Origin: Siansivirga zeaxanthinifaciens CC-SAMT-1
Lineage (GTDB): Bacteria > Bacteroidota > Bacteroidia > Flavobacteriales > Flavobacteriaceae
Direction: 5' to 3'
Length of the DNA: 64,000 bases
Assembly (NCBI RefSeq): GCF_000941055.1
Contig: NZ_CP007202.1
Coordinates: 1,050,001-1,114,000, forward strand
The notes beneath the pieces were generated by a model. That model was not told the origin of the DNA. It was given only the letters and a program-made list of their open reading frames with translations, and did no database searches. A program made the position numbers and the translations under genes. Positions 45,740 through 55,697 of this stretch are shown here, in pieces (the first letter of the stretch is position 1; every line of letters begins with the position of its first letter).

Positions 45740-47173
45740 ATGATAAAAAAACAAAATCAAATATCTTCCATCAGTCAATGGTTTACTTACATCTTGTGGG
45801 GCATGTTTATTGCTAATTTAGCTTACTTAGTAAGCTTTGCACCTAATATACCGGTTTGGGAATTTGAAAATATTTTAAAAGTAAATGGGTTTACTATACT
45901 TATCTGGTCGGTTGTTACTTTTTTTAGTGCCTTAATAAGTAGTTACGGAGCCAATTATTTAAAAGGTTTTAAGTACCATAAAAGGTTTTCTATGTTGTGT
46001 TTCGGTTTTACGCTCTCTATTATGACTTTTGTAATGTCGAACCATGTCGGGTTGCTTCTAAGCACGTGGTTTTTAATGGGCGTATTTATGTCTCAAATAA
46101 TTGGTGTAAATGTCGAGTGGGGCGAAGCTAAGGAAGCTTCAAAATTTGCTTTTAAATATTTCTTTACAGGAAGTTTACTTTTAAGTATCGGTGTTTTATT
46201 GTTAGCTTACACAACAGAAGCGTACACACTGTCTGGAATTACGGCGCAACTAGATGGCTTGTCGCACAGCATCAAGTTATTAGCTAGCTTGTGTATTATT
46301 ACGGCAGCGTTAATCCAGTCTGCCATATATCCGTTTCACCGCTGGTTGCTTTCAGCCATGACTGCGCCAACACCTGCATCTGCTCTAATGCACGCTGGTT
46401 TTGTTAACGGATCGGGCATTCTTTTAACTCTTTTTTCAACCATTTTATTAACCTCGCATACCTTAATTATACTCTTTATAATTGGTGGACTAACAGCGGT
46501 TATTGCTCAATTCACCAAATTACTACAGGTAAATGTGAAACAACGTTTGGCGTGTTCTACCATTGCACAAATGGGTTTCATGATTATGCAATGCGGTTTA
46601 GGGTTATTTAATGCTGCGGTTGTGCATCTCATCCTTCATGGGTTTTATAAAGCGTATTTGTTTTTATCTGCCGGCGAAGAGGTGAAACACACACAAAAGC
46701 AACAATACCATCAAATCACCATAAAACCTTTACAAGCGTTAGTTGTAGCTGTATTTGGAGTTTTAGGCGCATTCTTATTCAACATTTTAACAGGAAAAGG
46801 ACTCTCGTTAAATAGCAGTGTGTTTTTAACGCTTATTGTTGCCATTACGGTAGGGCAGGTGACTTACAATATTATTAAAGAACAAAGCTTAAATACAACC
46901 CAAAAAGTGGTGTTGCCACCCTTATTATTCACGGTAGGTATTGTTGCGTATGCTTTAATTTACAATGGTATAACCCTTTTAATAAGTGATATGCCAAATG
47001 TAGCAACGCCACTACCAATATCGGCTATGGAAATTGGATTTGGAATGGTATTCTTGGTAGGATTCTTTATAATGAAATTAGGGGTTTATAGAAATTTCCC
47101 TTGGTTTTATGTGAAGTTATTAAACATCTCACAGCCCAATAAAAAAACAGTTTTAATGTATAAATCTAAGTAA
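45740..47173 (+). CDS. dabB: DAB system membrane subunit DabB (NuoL-like, proton-conducting)
   Basis: This 477-residue integral membrane protein belongs to the complex I NuoL/M/N antiporter-subunit family with about 13 helices; SAIYPFHRWLLSAMTAPTPASALMHAGFVN is the family core. In DAB systems DabB supplies proton-driven coupling to DabA for one-way conversion of CO2 to bicarbonate in the cytoplasm. The neighbouring dabA, two bases downstream, identifies it; by itself it could be mistaken for an NADH dehydrogenase or Mrp subunit. Confidence 0.9.
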   Translation: MIKKQNQISSISQWFTYILWGMFIANLAYLVSFAPNIPVWEFENILKVNGFTILIWSVVTFFSALISSYGANYLKGFKYHKRFSMLCFGFTLSIMTFVMSNHVGLLLSTWFLMGVFMSQIIGVNVEWGEAKEASKFAFKYFFTGSLLLSIGVLLLAYTTEAYTLSGITAQLDGLSHSIKLLASLCIITAALIQSAIYPFHRWLLSAMTAPTPASALMHAGFVNGSGILLTLFSTILLTSHTLIILFIIGGLTAVIAQFTKLLQVNVKQRLACSTIAQMGFMIMQCGLGLFNAAVVHLILHGFYKAYLFLSAGEEVKHTQKQQYHQITIKPLQALVVAVFGVLGAFLFNILTGKGLSLNSSVFLTLIVAITVGQVTYNIIKEQSLNTTQKVVLPPLLFTVGIVAYALIYNGITLLISDMPNVATPLPISAMEIGFGMVFLVGFFIMKLGVYRNFPWFYVKLLNISQPNKKTVLMYKSK

Positions 47174-47175
47174 TT

Positions 47176-49563
47176 ATGATAAACGAATCGATTAAAAATA
47201 GCCTTAATGAGGCATCTAAAGTGATAGGAAAAACTTGGCCACTTTATTCGTTTGTTACGTCGAATCCCTTATCTGGATACGAGCAAAAACCTTTTAAAGA
47301 AGCACTGGCTCAGGCAGAACACTTTCTTAATGCTAATGTTTTACCTAGTGCCGATTTGTTAACCAATGCTTGGGAAGAGAAAAAAATAGATAAACAAATA
47401 CTTTTAGAGCTTTTAAAAGAAAACAACCTTTTAGAATCTCCAGAATACTATCTAAGTCAAATAGTTTCTCACAACAAACAAGCTAGCATTAATGACACAA
47501 ATTTCTTAGATAGAATGATGGCAAAGTGGCTAGCTGCCTTTATGGATGAAGGTTTAGCAGAATGGGAAATGCCAAATAAAAAGGAAGGGTTTTATAGCGC
47601 TTGGCGCAAACTGGCTAAATACGACAATGAGTTGCCAAAAATAAAGACTAGCGACCTGCCTTCAACAAGTGCCGAAGCTTTAAAGTTTGTTTTAAAAGAG
47701 GTTAATGAAAACGATTTAACCAAAATATTCACCTATCATTTGGCGGCACTTCCAGGTTGGACAGGGTATATAAATTACAGAACCGAGAGTAATAACCAAT
47801 GGCAAAATGAATATCCTATAAATTTAGAGGAGTATTTAGCTGTAAGACTTATGGTGGCTCATATTACAGGAACGTCTATATATCCGAAAAATATTGAAAG
47901 TGCATACAATCCTTTCATATCAAAACTGCAATACTTATGGTTGAAAGCTTGGGAAAAAAGTTGGCAAAATGAATTAGAAAAGTTATTAAACTTTCAAGAG
48001 GAAGCCAGCAAAACAACACAATCTAACCAAGTTCCTGATGCTCAAATGGTTTTTTGTATCGATACACGATCTGAGTTAATACGAAGACACATAGAAAATA
48101 AAGGGCATTACGAAACCTTTGGTTATGCAGGTTTTTTTGGAATTGCCATGGATTATGAAAGTGCTGCAGACGGCATCACACGAAAATCGTGTCCGCCAAT
48201 AGTAAATTCGGCCTATCATGTTTCGGAGATTGCGCAAGAAAATCATTCTGAAAATTTTAAAACTTACAAAGACAAAAACAAGGTGCTTAAGTTTAGAAAT
48301 TACTTTATAAAAAGAATGAAAAACATGCTTCCTTCGGCCTTTGGATTTGTAGAGGGCTCGGGCTTTTTCTACGGATTAATCTTAACCCTGCGAACCCTTT
48401 TACCAAATCAGTTTTACAGATTATACAAAAGGAACTCTATGCAGTACGAGACAATCTGTGAACCAAAAATTGAAAGTGCGTGCAACCACACAGCATCTGA
48501 AGATTCAATTCCTTTAAATGAAAAAGTTGGCATAGTAAAATCGGCATTCGATTTAATGGGATGGAAAACGTTTGCACCTGTGGTGGTATTTGTTGGTCAC
48601 GGAAGCCATACAACTAACAACCCATTTGGGTCGAGTTTAGATTGTGGTGCCTGTGCGGCAAGTCCGGGGAGACACAATGCGCGTATGTTAGCTAAACTAG
48701 CCAATTTACCTGAAGTTAAAAAGGTTTTAAATGAAACTCATAATTTGGAAATGCCAGAAAATACGGTCTTTGTTGGTGCAGAACATAATACAACCACCGA
48801 TGAGATAGTTTTCTTTGATGCCGATGTTCCACAATCTCATAAAAGTAACCTTGAAAAAATAAAATCAGATTTATTAAAAGCGCAAAAAACAGCGACTCAA
48901 GAACGTTTGGGAGTTACTAAAAACAGTGTGGCTTTAGCTAATAAAAAAGCAAATAACTGGGGAGAAACCAGACCTGAATGGGGCTTAGCTAAAAATGCAG
49001 CTTTCATAGTAGGGCCTAGAGAATTAACAAAAGATAAAAATTTAGAAGGACGCGCCTTCTTACATTCTTACAATTGGGAGGCAGATACTACTGGTAAAGC
49101 TTTAGAAGGCATCATGCAAGGACCCATGGTTGTAACACAATGGATAAATAACCATTATTATTTCTCGACAGTAGATAACACAACCTTTGGTAGCGGATCT
49201 AAAATAACCCACAATGTTATTGGGAAATTTGGAGTTGTTCAAGGGAACGGAGGCGATTTAAAAATGGGACTGCCCCTGCAATCTTTAATGCAAACAGACT
49301 CAGAGATGTATCACCAACCACTTAGGTTATCGGTTGTTATTCAAGCTCCAGTATCTAGAGTTTCTGAAATACTTTTAAGAAATGAAAACCTTAAAAACTT
49401 GCTTGATAACGAATGGATTTATTTAATGGTGATGGATCCAACAAATAGTAACAAAATAAGTTCATACAAGAAAAATTTGAATTGGATTTCTGAAAATTTA
49501 AAAGACATGGACAAGCAAAATTCACAGCCGGTTAAACAAAAACACACAGAGGTTTTAGTTTAA
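47176..49563 (+). CDS. dabA: DAB system zinc subunit DabA (DUF2309/UPF0753), beta-carbonic-anhydrase-like
   Basis: This 795-residue protein is a full-length member of the DUF2309 family, shown in Halothiobacillus to be the catalytic part of an inorganic-carbon accumulation pump. The four zinc-site residues are present: Cys294 and Asp296 in VFCIDTRSE, His475 in FVGHGSHTTNNP and Cys490 in SLDCGACAASPGRHNAR; the His-Cys distance (15) equals that of the studied protein (H524, C539, as I recall). It is peripheral, on the cytoplasmic face, held by DabB. A terminator follows. Regulation by the divergent LysR is likely. Confidence 0.93.
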   Translation: MINESIKNSLNEASKVIGKTWPLYSFVTSNPLSGYEQKPFKEALAQAEHFLNANVLPSADLLTNAWEEKKIDKQILLELLKENNLLESPEYYLSQIVSHNKQASINDTNFLDRMMAKWLAAFMDEGLAEWEMPNKKEGFYSAWRKLAKYDNELPKIKTSDLPSTSAEALKFVLKEVNENDLTKIFTYHLAALPGWTGYINYRTESNNQWQNEYPINLEEYLAVRLMVAHITGTSIYPKNIESAYNPFISKLQYLWLKAWEKSWQNELEKLLNFQEEASKTTQSNQVPDAQMVFCIDTRSELIRRHIENKGHYETFGYAGFFGIAMDYESAADGITRKSCPPIVNSAYHVSEIAQENHSENFKTYKDKNKVLKFRNYFIKRMKNMLPSAFGFVEGSGFFYGLILTLRTLLPNQFYRLYKRNSMQYETICEPKIESACNHTASEDSIPLNEKVGIVKSAFDLMGWKTFAPVVVFVGHGSHTTNNPFGSSLDCGACAASPGRHNARMLAKLANLPEVKKVLNETHNLEMPENTVFVGAEHNTTTDEIVFFDADVPQSHKSNLEKIKSDLLKAQKTATQERLGVTKNSVALANKKANNWGETRPEWGLAKNAAFIVGPRELTKDKNLEGRAFLHSYNWEADTTGKALEGIMQGPMVVTQWINNHYYFSTVDNTTFGSGSKITHNVIGKFGVVQGNGGDLKMGLPLQSLMQTDSEMYHQPLRLSVVIQAPVSRVSEILLRNENLKNLLDNEWIYLMVMDPTNSNKISSYKKNLNWISENLKDMDKQNSQPVKQKHTEVLV

Positions 49564-49590
49564 GGATGTAACATTTTAAGCGCTACATAA

Positions 49591-49625
49591 AAAAACAGCA
49601 TCAAATTATTTTGATGCTGTTTTTT
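49591..49625. terminator. Bidirectional terminator between dabA and the RND operon
   Basis: A 15-base perfect stem (arm AAAAACAGCATCAAA, 49591-49605) with loop TTAT and flanking A/T runs lies between the convergent genes and can end transcription both ways. Confidence 0.88.
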
Positions 49626-49641
49626 ATTGAATCTTATTTAT

Positions 49642-52600
49642 TTAAAGCAGATTGTTTGTAACGAGTTCCTCTTCGGTCTCTTCTACTTTTTTCATCTTTT
49701 TATGAAGCCACATTTTAAGCTGCATGGCTAAGAAAAATAATACTGGTACTACAACTAAAGTAAGGAATGTAGCAACAAATAAACCATAAATTACAGTCCA
49801 CGCTAAAGGACCCCAGAATATTACGTTATCTCCACCAAGGTATATGTGTGGGTTAAACTCACTAAATAAAGTAAAGAAATTAATGTTTAAACCAATTGCT
49901 AACGGAATTAATCCTAAAATAGTTGTGATTGCTGTTAGTAAAACAGGACGCAGACGCGCTTTACCAGCCTGAACAATACTCAAAAATAATTCGTCTTTAC
50001 TTATAAATTCGTCTTCATCTAAATCATTTTCATTTTTCTTCCTATCGATTAATAATTGGGCATAATCGAGCAGAACTACCCCGTTATTAACCACAATTCC
50101 TGCCAGCGATATAATTCCCATCATGGTCATCATAATAACAAACGCGCTACCCGTAATTACAATACCGCCAAACACACCTATTAAGCTTAAAAAGATAGCA
50201 AGCATAATAATAGTTGGCTTAGAAATGGAGTTAAACTGATAAATAAGAATTAAGAAAATTAACCCTAAACCAGTAAAGAACGCGCCCATTAAAAAGGCCA
50301 TTTGTTTGTTTTGCTCTTCGATTTGCCCCGTGTAATCAATTTTAATGTTTTTTGGTAACCCATGAAATTCTTTCATGGCATTACGTATTTGATTTACCAC
50401 AGCGCCAGCATCTGTATAACCGGGTGCTAATGCAGAATATACCGTTACAACACGTTTTACATCTTTGTGTTTTATTGAGCTAAACCCAGAAGTATTCGAT
50501 TGGCTAGCCACCGAAGACACAGGAATTTCTTTAATTTGACCTGTTGCCATATCTCTAAAGGTTATGCTTTGGTTAAAGATTGCGCTGGTGTTATAGCGAT
50601 TGTCTTCATTAAAACGCACATAGATATCGAAATCGTCGCCATCTTCTTTATAAATTCCTGCTTTAGAACCAAAAATAGAGCTTCTAAGTTGTTGCCCTAC
50701 TTGCGAAGAACTTACGCCCAATTCGCCAGCCTTTTCGCGGTCTACAATAACCTGCATTGCCGGTTTATCTTTGTTTACATCAATTTTTAATTCATCGATG
50801 CCCGGAATGCTGCGAGAGTTAATAAAATCTCTCATTTTTTCGGCAGTAGCAATAAGCTCGGAGTAATCGGCGCCTTCAATTTCAATATTAATTGGCGGTC
50901 CTGCTGGGGGTCCATTTTGGTCTTTTTCAACAGAAATTAAAACCCCAGGATAAATACCAACTAAAGCTTCCTGTACTTTTTGACGCATCAGTTCGCTATC
51001 TTCACCACGGCGGTATTTGTATTCTCGCATAGAGGCCGTAATTTTTCCTTTATGTGGCATCTCGGCAGCCGACCCTCCATCGGTTTGAGGATTTCCGGCA
51101 CCTTCCCCTACTTGCGATACAGCACTTTCAACCATATAATTGTAATCGCCATCGGTGTACATGTCTTCATTTAGAACAGCATATACTTTTTTCTCGATTT
51201 CTTTAGTAATGGTGTTGGTTTTGTTTATGTCGGTACCCTCAGGATATTCGATATAAACAATAATTTGATTGGGTTTATTATCTGGGAAAAACTCAACTTT
51301 AGTACGTTGTGTTGCCAGCGATGCTCCAAAGGCAATGAAAGCTACAATTAAAAGAACAAAAGTTCCAATGCTAATGAAATAAGGACGTTTTCCTTTTAAA
51401 GCGGCTTTTAACGATTTTTCGTAGAAATTTTCAAGTTTAACCAAGGTTACATTTTGAAAACGATTTGCCATTTTTCGTAACAATAAGCGGTATACCCATA
51501 ACATGATGGCTGTAAAAACCATTAAAGTTCCTAAAGCTCTGTAATCGCCGCCAATAATAAATATGATAATACCTATAACTGTTAATATGGCTGTTATGTA
51601 TATAATACGATTAAGTGGCATGTCTTTGTCTTCGGTAGTCATGAACTGTGATACTAAAACCGAATTGAAAAAGATAGCTACGAATAATGAGGACCCTAAA
51701 ACAACCGACAGCGTAATTGGGAAATATATCATGAATTGTCCCATTAAACCAGGCCATAATCCCAGAGGTATAAAGGCCGCAACGGTAGTTGCTGTCGATA
51801 TTATAATAGGAAACGCAATTTCGCTAATCCCTTTTTTTGCAGCATCAAAACGATTCATGCCTTCTTCGTCCATGAGCCTGTAAACGTTTTCAACCACCAC
51901 AATACCATTATCAACCAGCATTCCCAGACCCATAATCAATCCGAATAAAATCATCGTGTTCATGGTGTAGCCTAGTAAGTTTAAAATCATTAACGACATA
52001 AACATAGACATAGGGATGGCAAACCCAACAAAAAGGGCATTTTTAAATCCTAAAAAGAACATTAAAACCGTTACCACCAGTATAATACCAAAAATGATAT
52101 TGTTTACTAAATCGTCTACCTGACCAATAGTTTTTGATGATTGATCGTTGGTAATTGTAACTTTTAAATTTGCAGGAAATACATTTTCTTTTGCAGTTTT
52201 TACAATGGTTTGAATTTTTTCGGCAGCTTCAACCATGTTTTTACCCGAACGTTTTTTAACATCGAGCATCACAACAGGCTCACCAAATTCTCGTGCAAAA
52301 GTGGTTTTATCTTTTTCTTTAAAGCGAACTGTCGCGATATCCTTTAGGTAAATAGGGTTATTGCGTTCGTTTTTAACTACAAAATTATTTAAATCGCTTG
52401 GGTCTTCAATTTCACCTAAAATACGAATAGTACGTCTTTGTCCGCTAGCAATAAAGTTTCCGGCAGACATGGTTACATTACCATTGCCAATGGCCGAGAT
52501 AACATCGTTGAAGCTTACTTGTGATGCCATCATTTTATAAATATCTACGGCTACTTCAACCTCTTTTTCTTGAGCGCCACGAATATCTACTTTTTTAATT

Positions 52601-53154
52601 TCTGTAAGATTTTCAATTTCATCCTGAAGATATTCACCAAACTCTTTAAGGCGTTCTACAGGGTAATCACCAGAAATATTAATATTTAAAATGGGCATTT
52701 CTTCAGACATGCTCAACTCGAAAACATTGGGTTCTACTTTAGCACCATTAAAAGTAGGCCAGTCTTCACCGGCAGTTTCAGAGTCTATTTCATCTTTAAC
52801 CTTTTGCTTCGCTTGGTCTACCGTAATATCTTCATCGAATTCTACAATTACCATAGAATAATCTTCTTGCGACGATGAGGTAATTTCTACTACGTTACTA
52901 ACCGTTTTAAGTTTGTCCTCCAGCGGATCGGTTATTAATTTCTCAATATCTTCGGCGGTATTTCCCGGATAAATAGAACTAATATATATTTTGGTTTCTT
53001 TAATTTCTGGAAAGCTTTCTCTAGGCATTTTAAAATATGCTGAAATACCTAAGAAGAAAATCATTATCATCGATACATAAATAGTTGTTTTATTATGTAT
53101 CGCCCACGATGATAATTTAAACTCTTTATCGACTTCTTTTTTTTGCTTGGTCAT
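49642..53154 (-). CDS. RND-family efflux transporter, inner-membrane permease
   Basis: This 1170-residue permease uses the proton gradient to drive export from periplasm or membrane. It has the N-terminal helix, two large periplasmic loops and two helix bundles; GLIMGLGMLVDNGIVVVENVYR and the second-half IISLAGIVVNNGVVLLDYAQ are RND marks. The protein is about 120 residues longer than AcrB. One extra block between the two halves (about 510-560, NRIIYITAILTVIGIIIFII and GTLMVFTAIMLWVYRLLL) adds two hydrophobic segments. It follows the adaptor gene by 11 bases. Substrate is unknown; drug, lipid or metal types are possible. Confidence 0.93.
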   Translation of the reverse strand: MTKQKKEVDKEFKLSSWAIHNKTTIYVSMIMIFFLGISAYFKMPRESFPEIKETKIYISSIYPGNTAEDIEKLITDPLEDKLKTVSNVVEITSSSQEDYSMVIVEFDEDITVDQAKQKVKDEIDSETAGEDWPTFNGAKVEPNVFELSMSEEMPILNINISGDYPVERLKEFGEYLQDEIENLTEIKKVDIRGAQEKEVEVAVDIYKMMASQVSFNDVISAIGNGNVTMSAGNFIASGQRRTIRILGEIEDPSDLNNFVVKNERNNPIYLKDIATVRFKEKDKTTFAREFGEPVVMLDVKKRSGKNMVEAAEKIQTIVKTAKENVFPANLKVTITNDQSSKTIGQVDDLVNNIIFGIILVVTVLMFFLGFKNALFVGFAIPMSMFMSLMILNLLGYTMNTMILFGLIMGLGMLVDNGIVVVENVYRLMDEEGMNRFDAAKKGISEIAFPIIISTATTVAAFIPLGLWPGLMGQFMIYFPITLSVVLGSSLFVAIFFNSVLVSQFMTTEDKDMPLNRIIYITAILTVIGIIIFIIGGDYRALGTLMVFTAIMLWVYRLLLRKMANRFQNVTLVKLENFYEKSLKAALKGKRPYFISIGTFVLLIVAFIAFGASLATQRTKVEFFPDNKPNQIIVYIEYPEGTDINKTNTITKEIEKKVYAVLNEDMYTDGDYNYMVESAVSQVGEGAGNPQTDGGSAAEMPHKGKITASMREYKYRRGEDSELMRQKVQEALVGIYPGVLISVEKDQNGPPAGPPINIEIEGADYSELIATAEKMRDFINSRSIPGIDELKIDVNKDKPAMQVIVDREKAGELGVSSSQVGQQLRSSIFGSKAGIYKEDGDDFDIYVRFNEDNRYNTSAIFNQSITFRDMATGQIKEIPVSSVASQSNTSGFSSIKHKDVKRVVTVYSALAPGYTDAGAVVNQIRNAMKEFHGLPKNIKIDYTGQIEEQNKQMAFLMGAFFTGLGLIFLILIYQFNSISKPTIIMLAIFLSLIGVFGGIVITGSAFVIMMTMMGIISLAGIVVNNGVVLLDYAQLLIDRKKNENDLDEDEFISKDELFLSIVQAGKARLRPVLLTAITTILGLIPLAIGLNINFFTLFSEFNPHIYLGGDNVIFWGPLAWTVIYGLFVATFLTLVVVPVLFFLAMQLKMWLHKKMKKVEETEEELVTNNLL

Positions 53155-53165
53155 GTTTATTAGTC

Positions 53166-54338
53166 TTATTGATTAATAACTTTTACAGTTTGGCCTTCTT
53201 TTACTGTACGCGCGCCTTCTTGAATAATTTCGGCATTCGATTCCAGACCTTTTGTAACTTCAATTAAATCACCTTGAGATTTTCCTGTTTCAATAATAAT
53301 TTGTTTGGCTGAACCTTCATTTACATTGTTTTTGTTTTCAATAATGTAAATATATTGTTGGCCTTCAGCATTTTCTGAAATGATATTTTGAGGCACCAAA
53401 ATGGCTTTTTCGTTTGAGTAATCGTTTATTTTTAAACGAGCAGTTAGGTTAGGTTTAATATTTTTATCCTTGTTAGGAACCGCCACTTCAATTTTAAAAG
53501 TTCTGTTTGCCGGATTTATAAAATTTCCTGCTTGTCTAATTTTTGCATCTAGGGTTTGTCCTAAAACAGGGAATTCTATTTTCACATCTTTGTTGGTTGT
53601 AACGCTGGTTATGTAGTTTTCTGGAACATCGGTTTCAATGTACATATTGTCAAGGTTTACAATACGAAACAGTGGAGATTGCCCTGGAGCTACCACGCTT
53701 CCTTGGTCGGTAATAACATCGTCGATAACACCAGTAAATGGGGAACGTACGTTGGTTTTTTCTAACTGACTTTTTAATTGGCTAACCGCGCGTTGTTGTG
53801 CTTCGTAGTTAGATTTAGCTTGTAAATATTGAATTTCACTGCCTATATTTTGTTTCCATAAGCGTTCTTGACGCTCGAAAGTTGTTTTAGCTAAGGCCGC
53901 CTGAATTTCTAATTGCGCTACTTGCTGACTTAAACCGCCGTCATCAATTTTACCCAATAATTGTCCTTTGCTAACTTTTTGACCTTCTTTAACATACACG
54001 CTAGAAAGTATGCCGCCTGCCTCTGGATAAATAACTAAATTTTCTTTAGTTTGAACACTTCCCTGAAGCTCTAAATAATGATTAAAAACCTGTGGAGCTA
54101 TCATAACAGATGTTACTAACGGTAATTTTTTTATGGTATCTAATTCTGATATTTTTTCGTTGATACGCTCTAACAACTCCGAATATTCTTGCTGTTTTGC
54201 ATCAATTTCCTCTCTTTTTTCTTTTAATTGTGTTAGGTTATTTGAAGCTAAAATGTCTTCAATAGATTTGCCTTTCTTTTCACCAGAACAAGCCGTTACG
54301 ATGCTTGTTAATAATAGTATTTTAAATATATTTTTCAT
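53166..54338 (-). CDS. RND efflux periplasmic adaptor (membrane fusion protein), lipoprotein
   Basis: This 390-residue adaptor begins MKNIFKILLLTSIVTACSG, a lipoprotein signal with Cys17; a longer in-frame reading to 54368 is rejected. It has a helical hairpin (residues 25-70 and 130-185), a lipoyl half-motif (GILSSVYVKEGQKVSKGQLLGKID) and beta-barrel and membrane-proximal domains. It links the permease to the TolC-type channel. Gene order TolC-adaptor-permease with short spacers shows one operon under the TetR gene. Confidence 0.92.
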   Translation of the reverse strand: MKNIFKILLLTSIVTACSGEKKGKSIEDILASNNLTQLKEKREEIDAKQQEYSELLERINEKISELDTIKKLPLVTSVMIAPQVFNHYLELQGSVQTKENLVIYPEAGGILSSVYVKEGQKVSKGQLLGKIDDGGLSQQVAQLEIQAALAKTTFERQERLWKQNIGSEIQYLQAKSNYEAQQRAVSQLKSQLEKTNVRSPFTGVIDDVITDQGSVVAPGQSPLFRIVNLDNMYIETDVPENYITSVTTNKDVKIEFPVLGQTLDAKIRQAGNFINPANRTFKIEVAVPNKDKNIKPNLTARLKINDYSNEKAILVPQNIISENAEGQQYIYIIENKNNVNEGSAKQIIIETGKSQGDLIEVTKGLESNAEIIQEGARTVKEGQTVKVINQ

Positions 54339-54351
54339 TGTGTTGTATTGA

Positions 54352-55695
54352 TTAGTTATTGATAGCATTTAAAACGGTTTCTAATGCGGCTTTTTTGTTT
54401 ATTACATCGAGCATGGCTTGAAGAAATTCTTGCTGTGCACTGTAAAGCTGAGTTTGGGCTTGTCTTAGTTCAAAACTAGAACCGATACCTTCAAAAAATT
54501 TGGTTTCGTTTTTAGTTTCTATACGTTCGGCAAGGTTTAAATTTTGCTTTTTGTTTTGATATTCTTCAATAGCAAATTGATAATCGCTTTTGGCAGAAGC
54601 AATTTGTAATTGTAATTTTTGATGGGTTTCTAATAAATCATCTTCTGCTTTATCTAAGTTTATTTTAGCTTGTTGAGTCGCAGCGCTGCGGCCTAACGAA
54701 CTAAAAATAGGTACGTTTAAACTCACCCCAAAAAGCGACGATCCATACCATTTATTATCACTATTTGTAAAATCGAAATTTTCACTAAAAGCCGAGTAAC
54801 CACCATTTAAAAAGGCGTTTAACGTTGGTAAACCTTTGCTTTTTTCTAATTTTAATAGCAGTTCTTTCGATTTTTTGTTGTTTTCAGCTATTTTGTAATC
54901 TATGGTATTTTCTACATATTCGTCGGCGTCTAGTAAACTTAACGATATGTTTTTTGCAGTTAAACTTTCTAAAGAGTCGGTTAAAACGGTGTTGCTTTTT
55001 AAATCTAAACCCAATGTGATATTTAACATTTGGTAAGCTAACGTTTTTAAGCGGCTTACGTTACTTAAATTACTTTTAACGCCTGATAGCGTTATTTGTA
55101 ATTGCTCAACATTTTCTTGTTCTCCTAATCCGTTTTCATAAATTTTGGTGGTTTCGAACAGATTTTTTTCTAGAGTTTCAATATTACGTTCTAATATTTT
55201 TATGCTTTCTTCGGTAAGTAGCACATTGCCATAGGCATCAATAACGGCCTTTCTAACTTCTAAATCTGTTTTTTCTTTGGCATTTTTTGAAATTTGCAAA
55301 TACACCTTAGCCGATTGTAAGCCCACTAAATATGAGCCGTCAAAAATTTTCTGATTTATAGTAGCAAATGCATTGGCACTTTGTTTAGTTCCAAAAGTAA
55401 CGGCTTGAAATTCGCCGCGATTGCCACCAAAAAACTCGGCTGGAATTAATGATACTTGTTGTTTTAAAAAGTTTTGATAATCTAACTTGGCGCTAATTTG
55501 TGGTAATCCGGTAGCGGTTGTTTCCCATTTTTTCTGGTAAGCAGCTTCAATATCTCTTTCTGCATTTTTAGCAATTCGATTATTTTCTAAAGCATACGCT
55601 ATAGCTTCTTGTAAAGAGAAACTTTGTTTCGTTTCTTGCGATATGCTTTTAGTAATTACAAACACACTAAAGATTAAAATTAGTTTGTATTTCAT
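54352..55695 (-). CDS. TolC-family outer-membrane efflux protein
   Basis: This 447-residue protein has a signal peptide (ends near SISQE) and two repeats of paired long helices with heptad patterns, the TolC/OprM layout (AYALENNRIAKNAERDIEAAY in the first; ELRQAQTQLYSAQQEFLQAML in the second). It forms the trimeric exit duct for the RND pump. It is 13 bases upstream of the adaptor start and 2 bases after the TetR gene. Confidence 0.92.
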   Translation of the reverse strand: MKYKLILIFSVFVITKSISQETKQSFSLQEAIAYALENNRIAKNAERDIEAAYQKKWETTATGLPQISAKLDYQNFLKQQVSLIPAEFFGGNRGEFQAVTFGTKQSANAFATINQKIFDGSYLVGLQSAKVYLQISKNAKEKTDLEVRKAVIDAYGNVLLTEESIKILERNIETLEKNLFETTKIYENGLGEQENVEQLQITLSGVKSNLSNVSRLKTLAYQMLNITLGLDLKSNTVLTDSLESLTAKNISLSLLDADEYVENTIDYKIAENNKKSKELLLKLEKSKGLPTLNAFLNGGYSAFSENFDFTNSDNKWYGSSLFGVSLNVPIFSSLGRSAATQQAKINLDKAEDDLLETHQKLQLQIASAKSDYQFAIEEYQNKKQNLNLAERIETKNETKFFEGIGSSFELRQAQTQLYSAQQEFLQAMLDVINKKAALETVLNAINN

Positions 55696-55697
55696 GT

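Noticed and set aside
51563..51883. 106-residue plus-strand ORF inside the RND permease gene
   Set aside because: Complement of conserved RND helices; no independent support.
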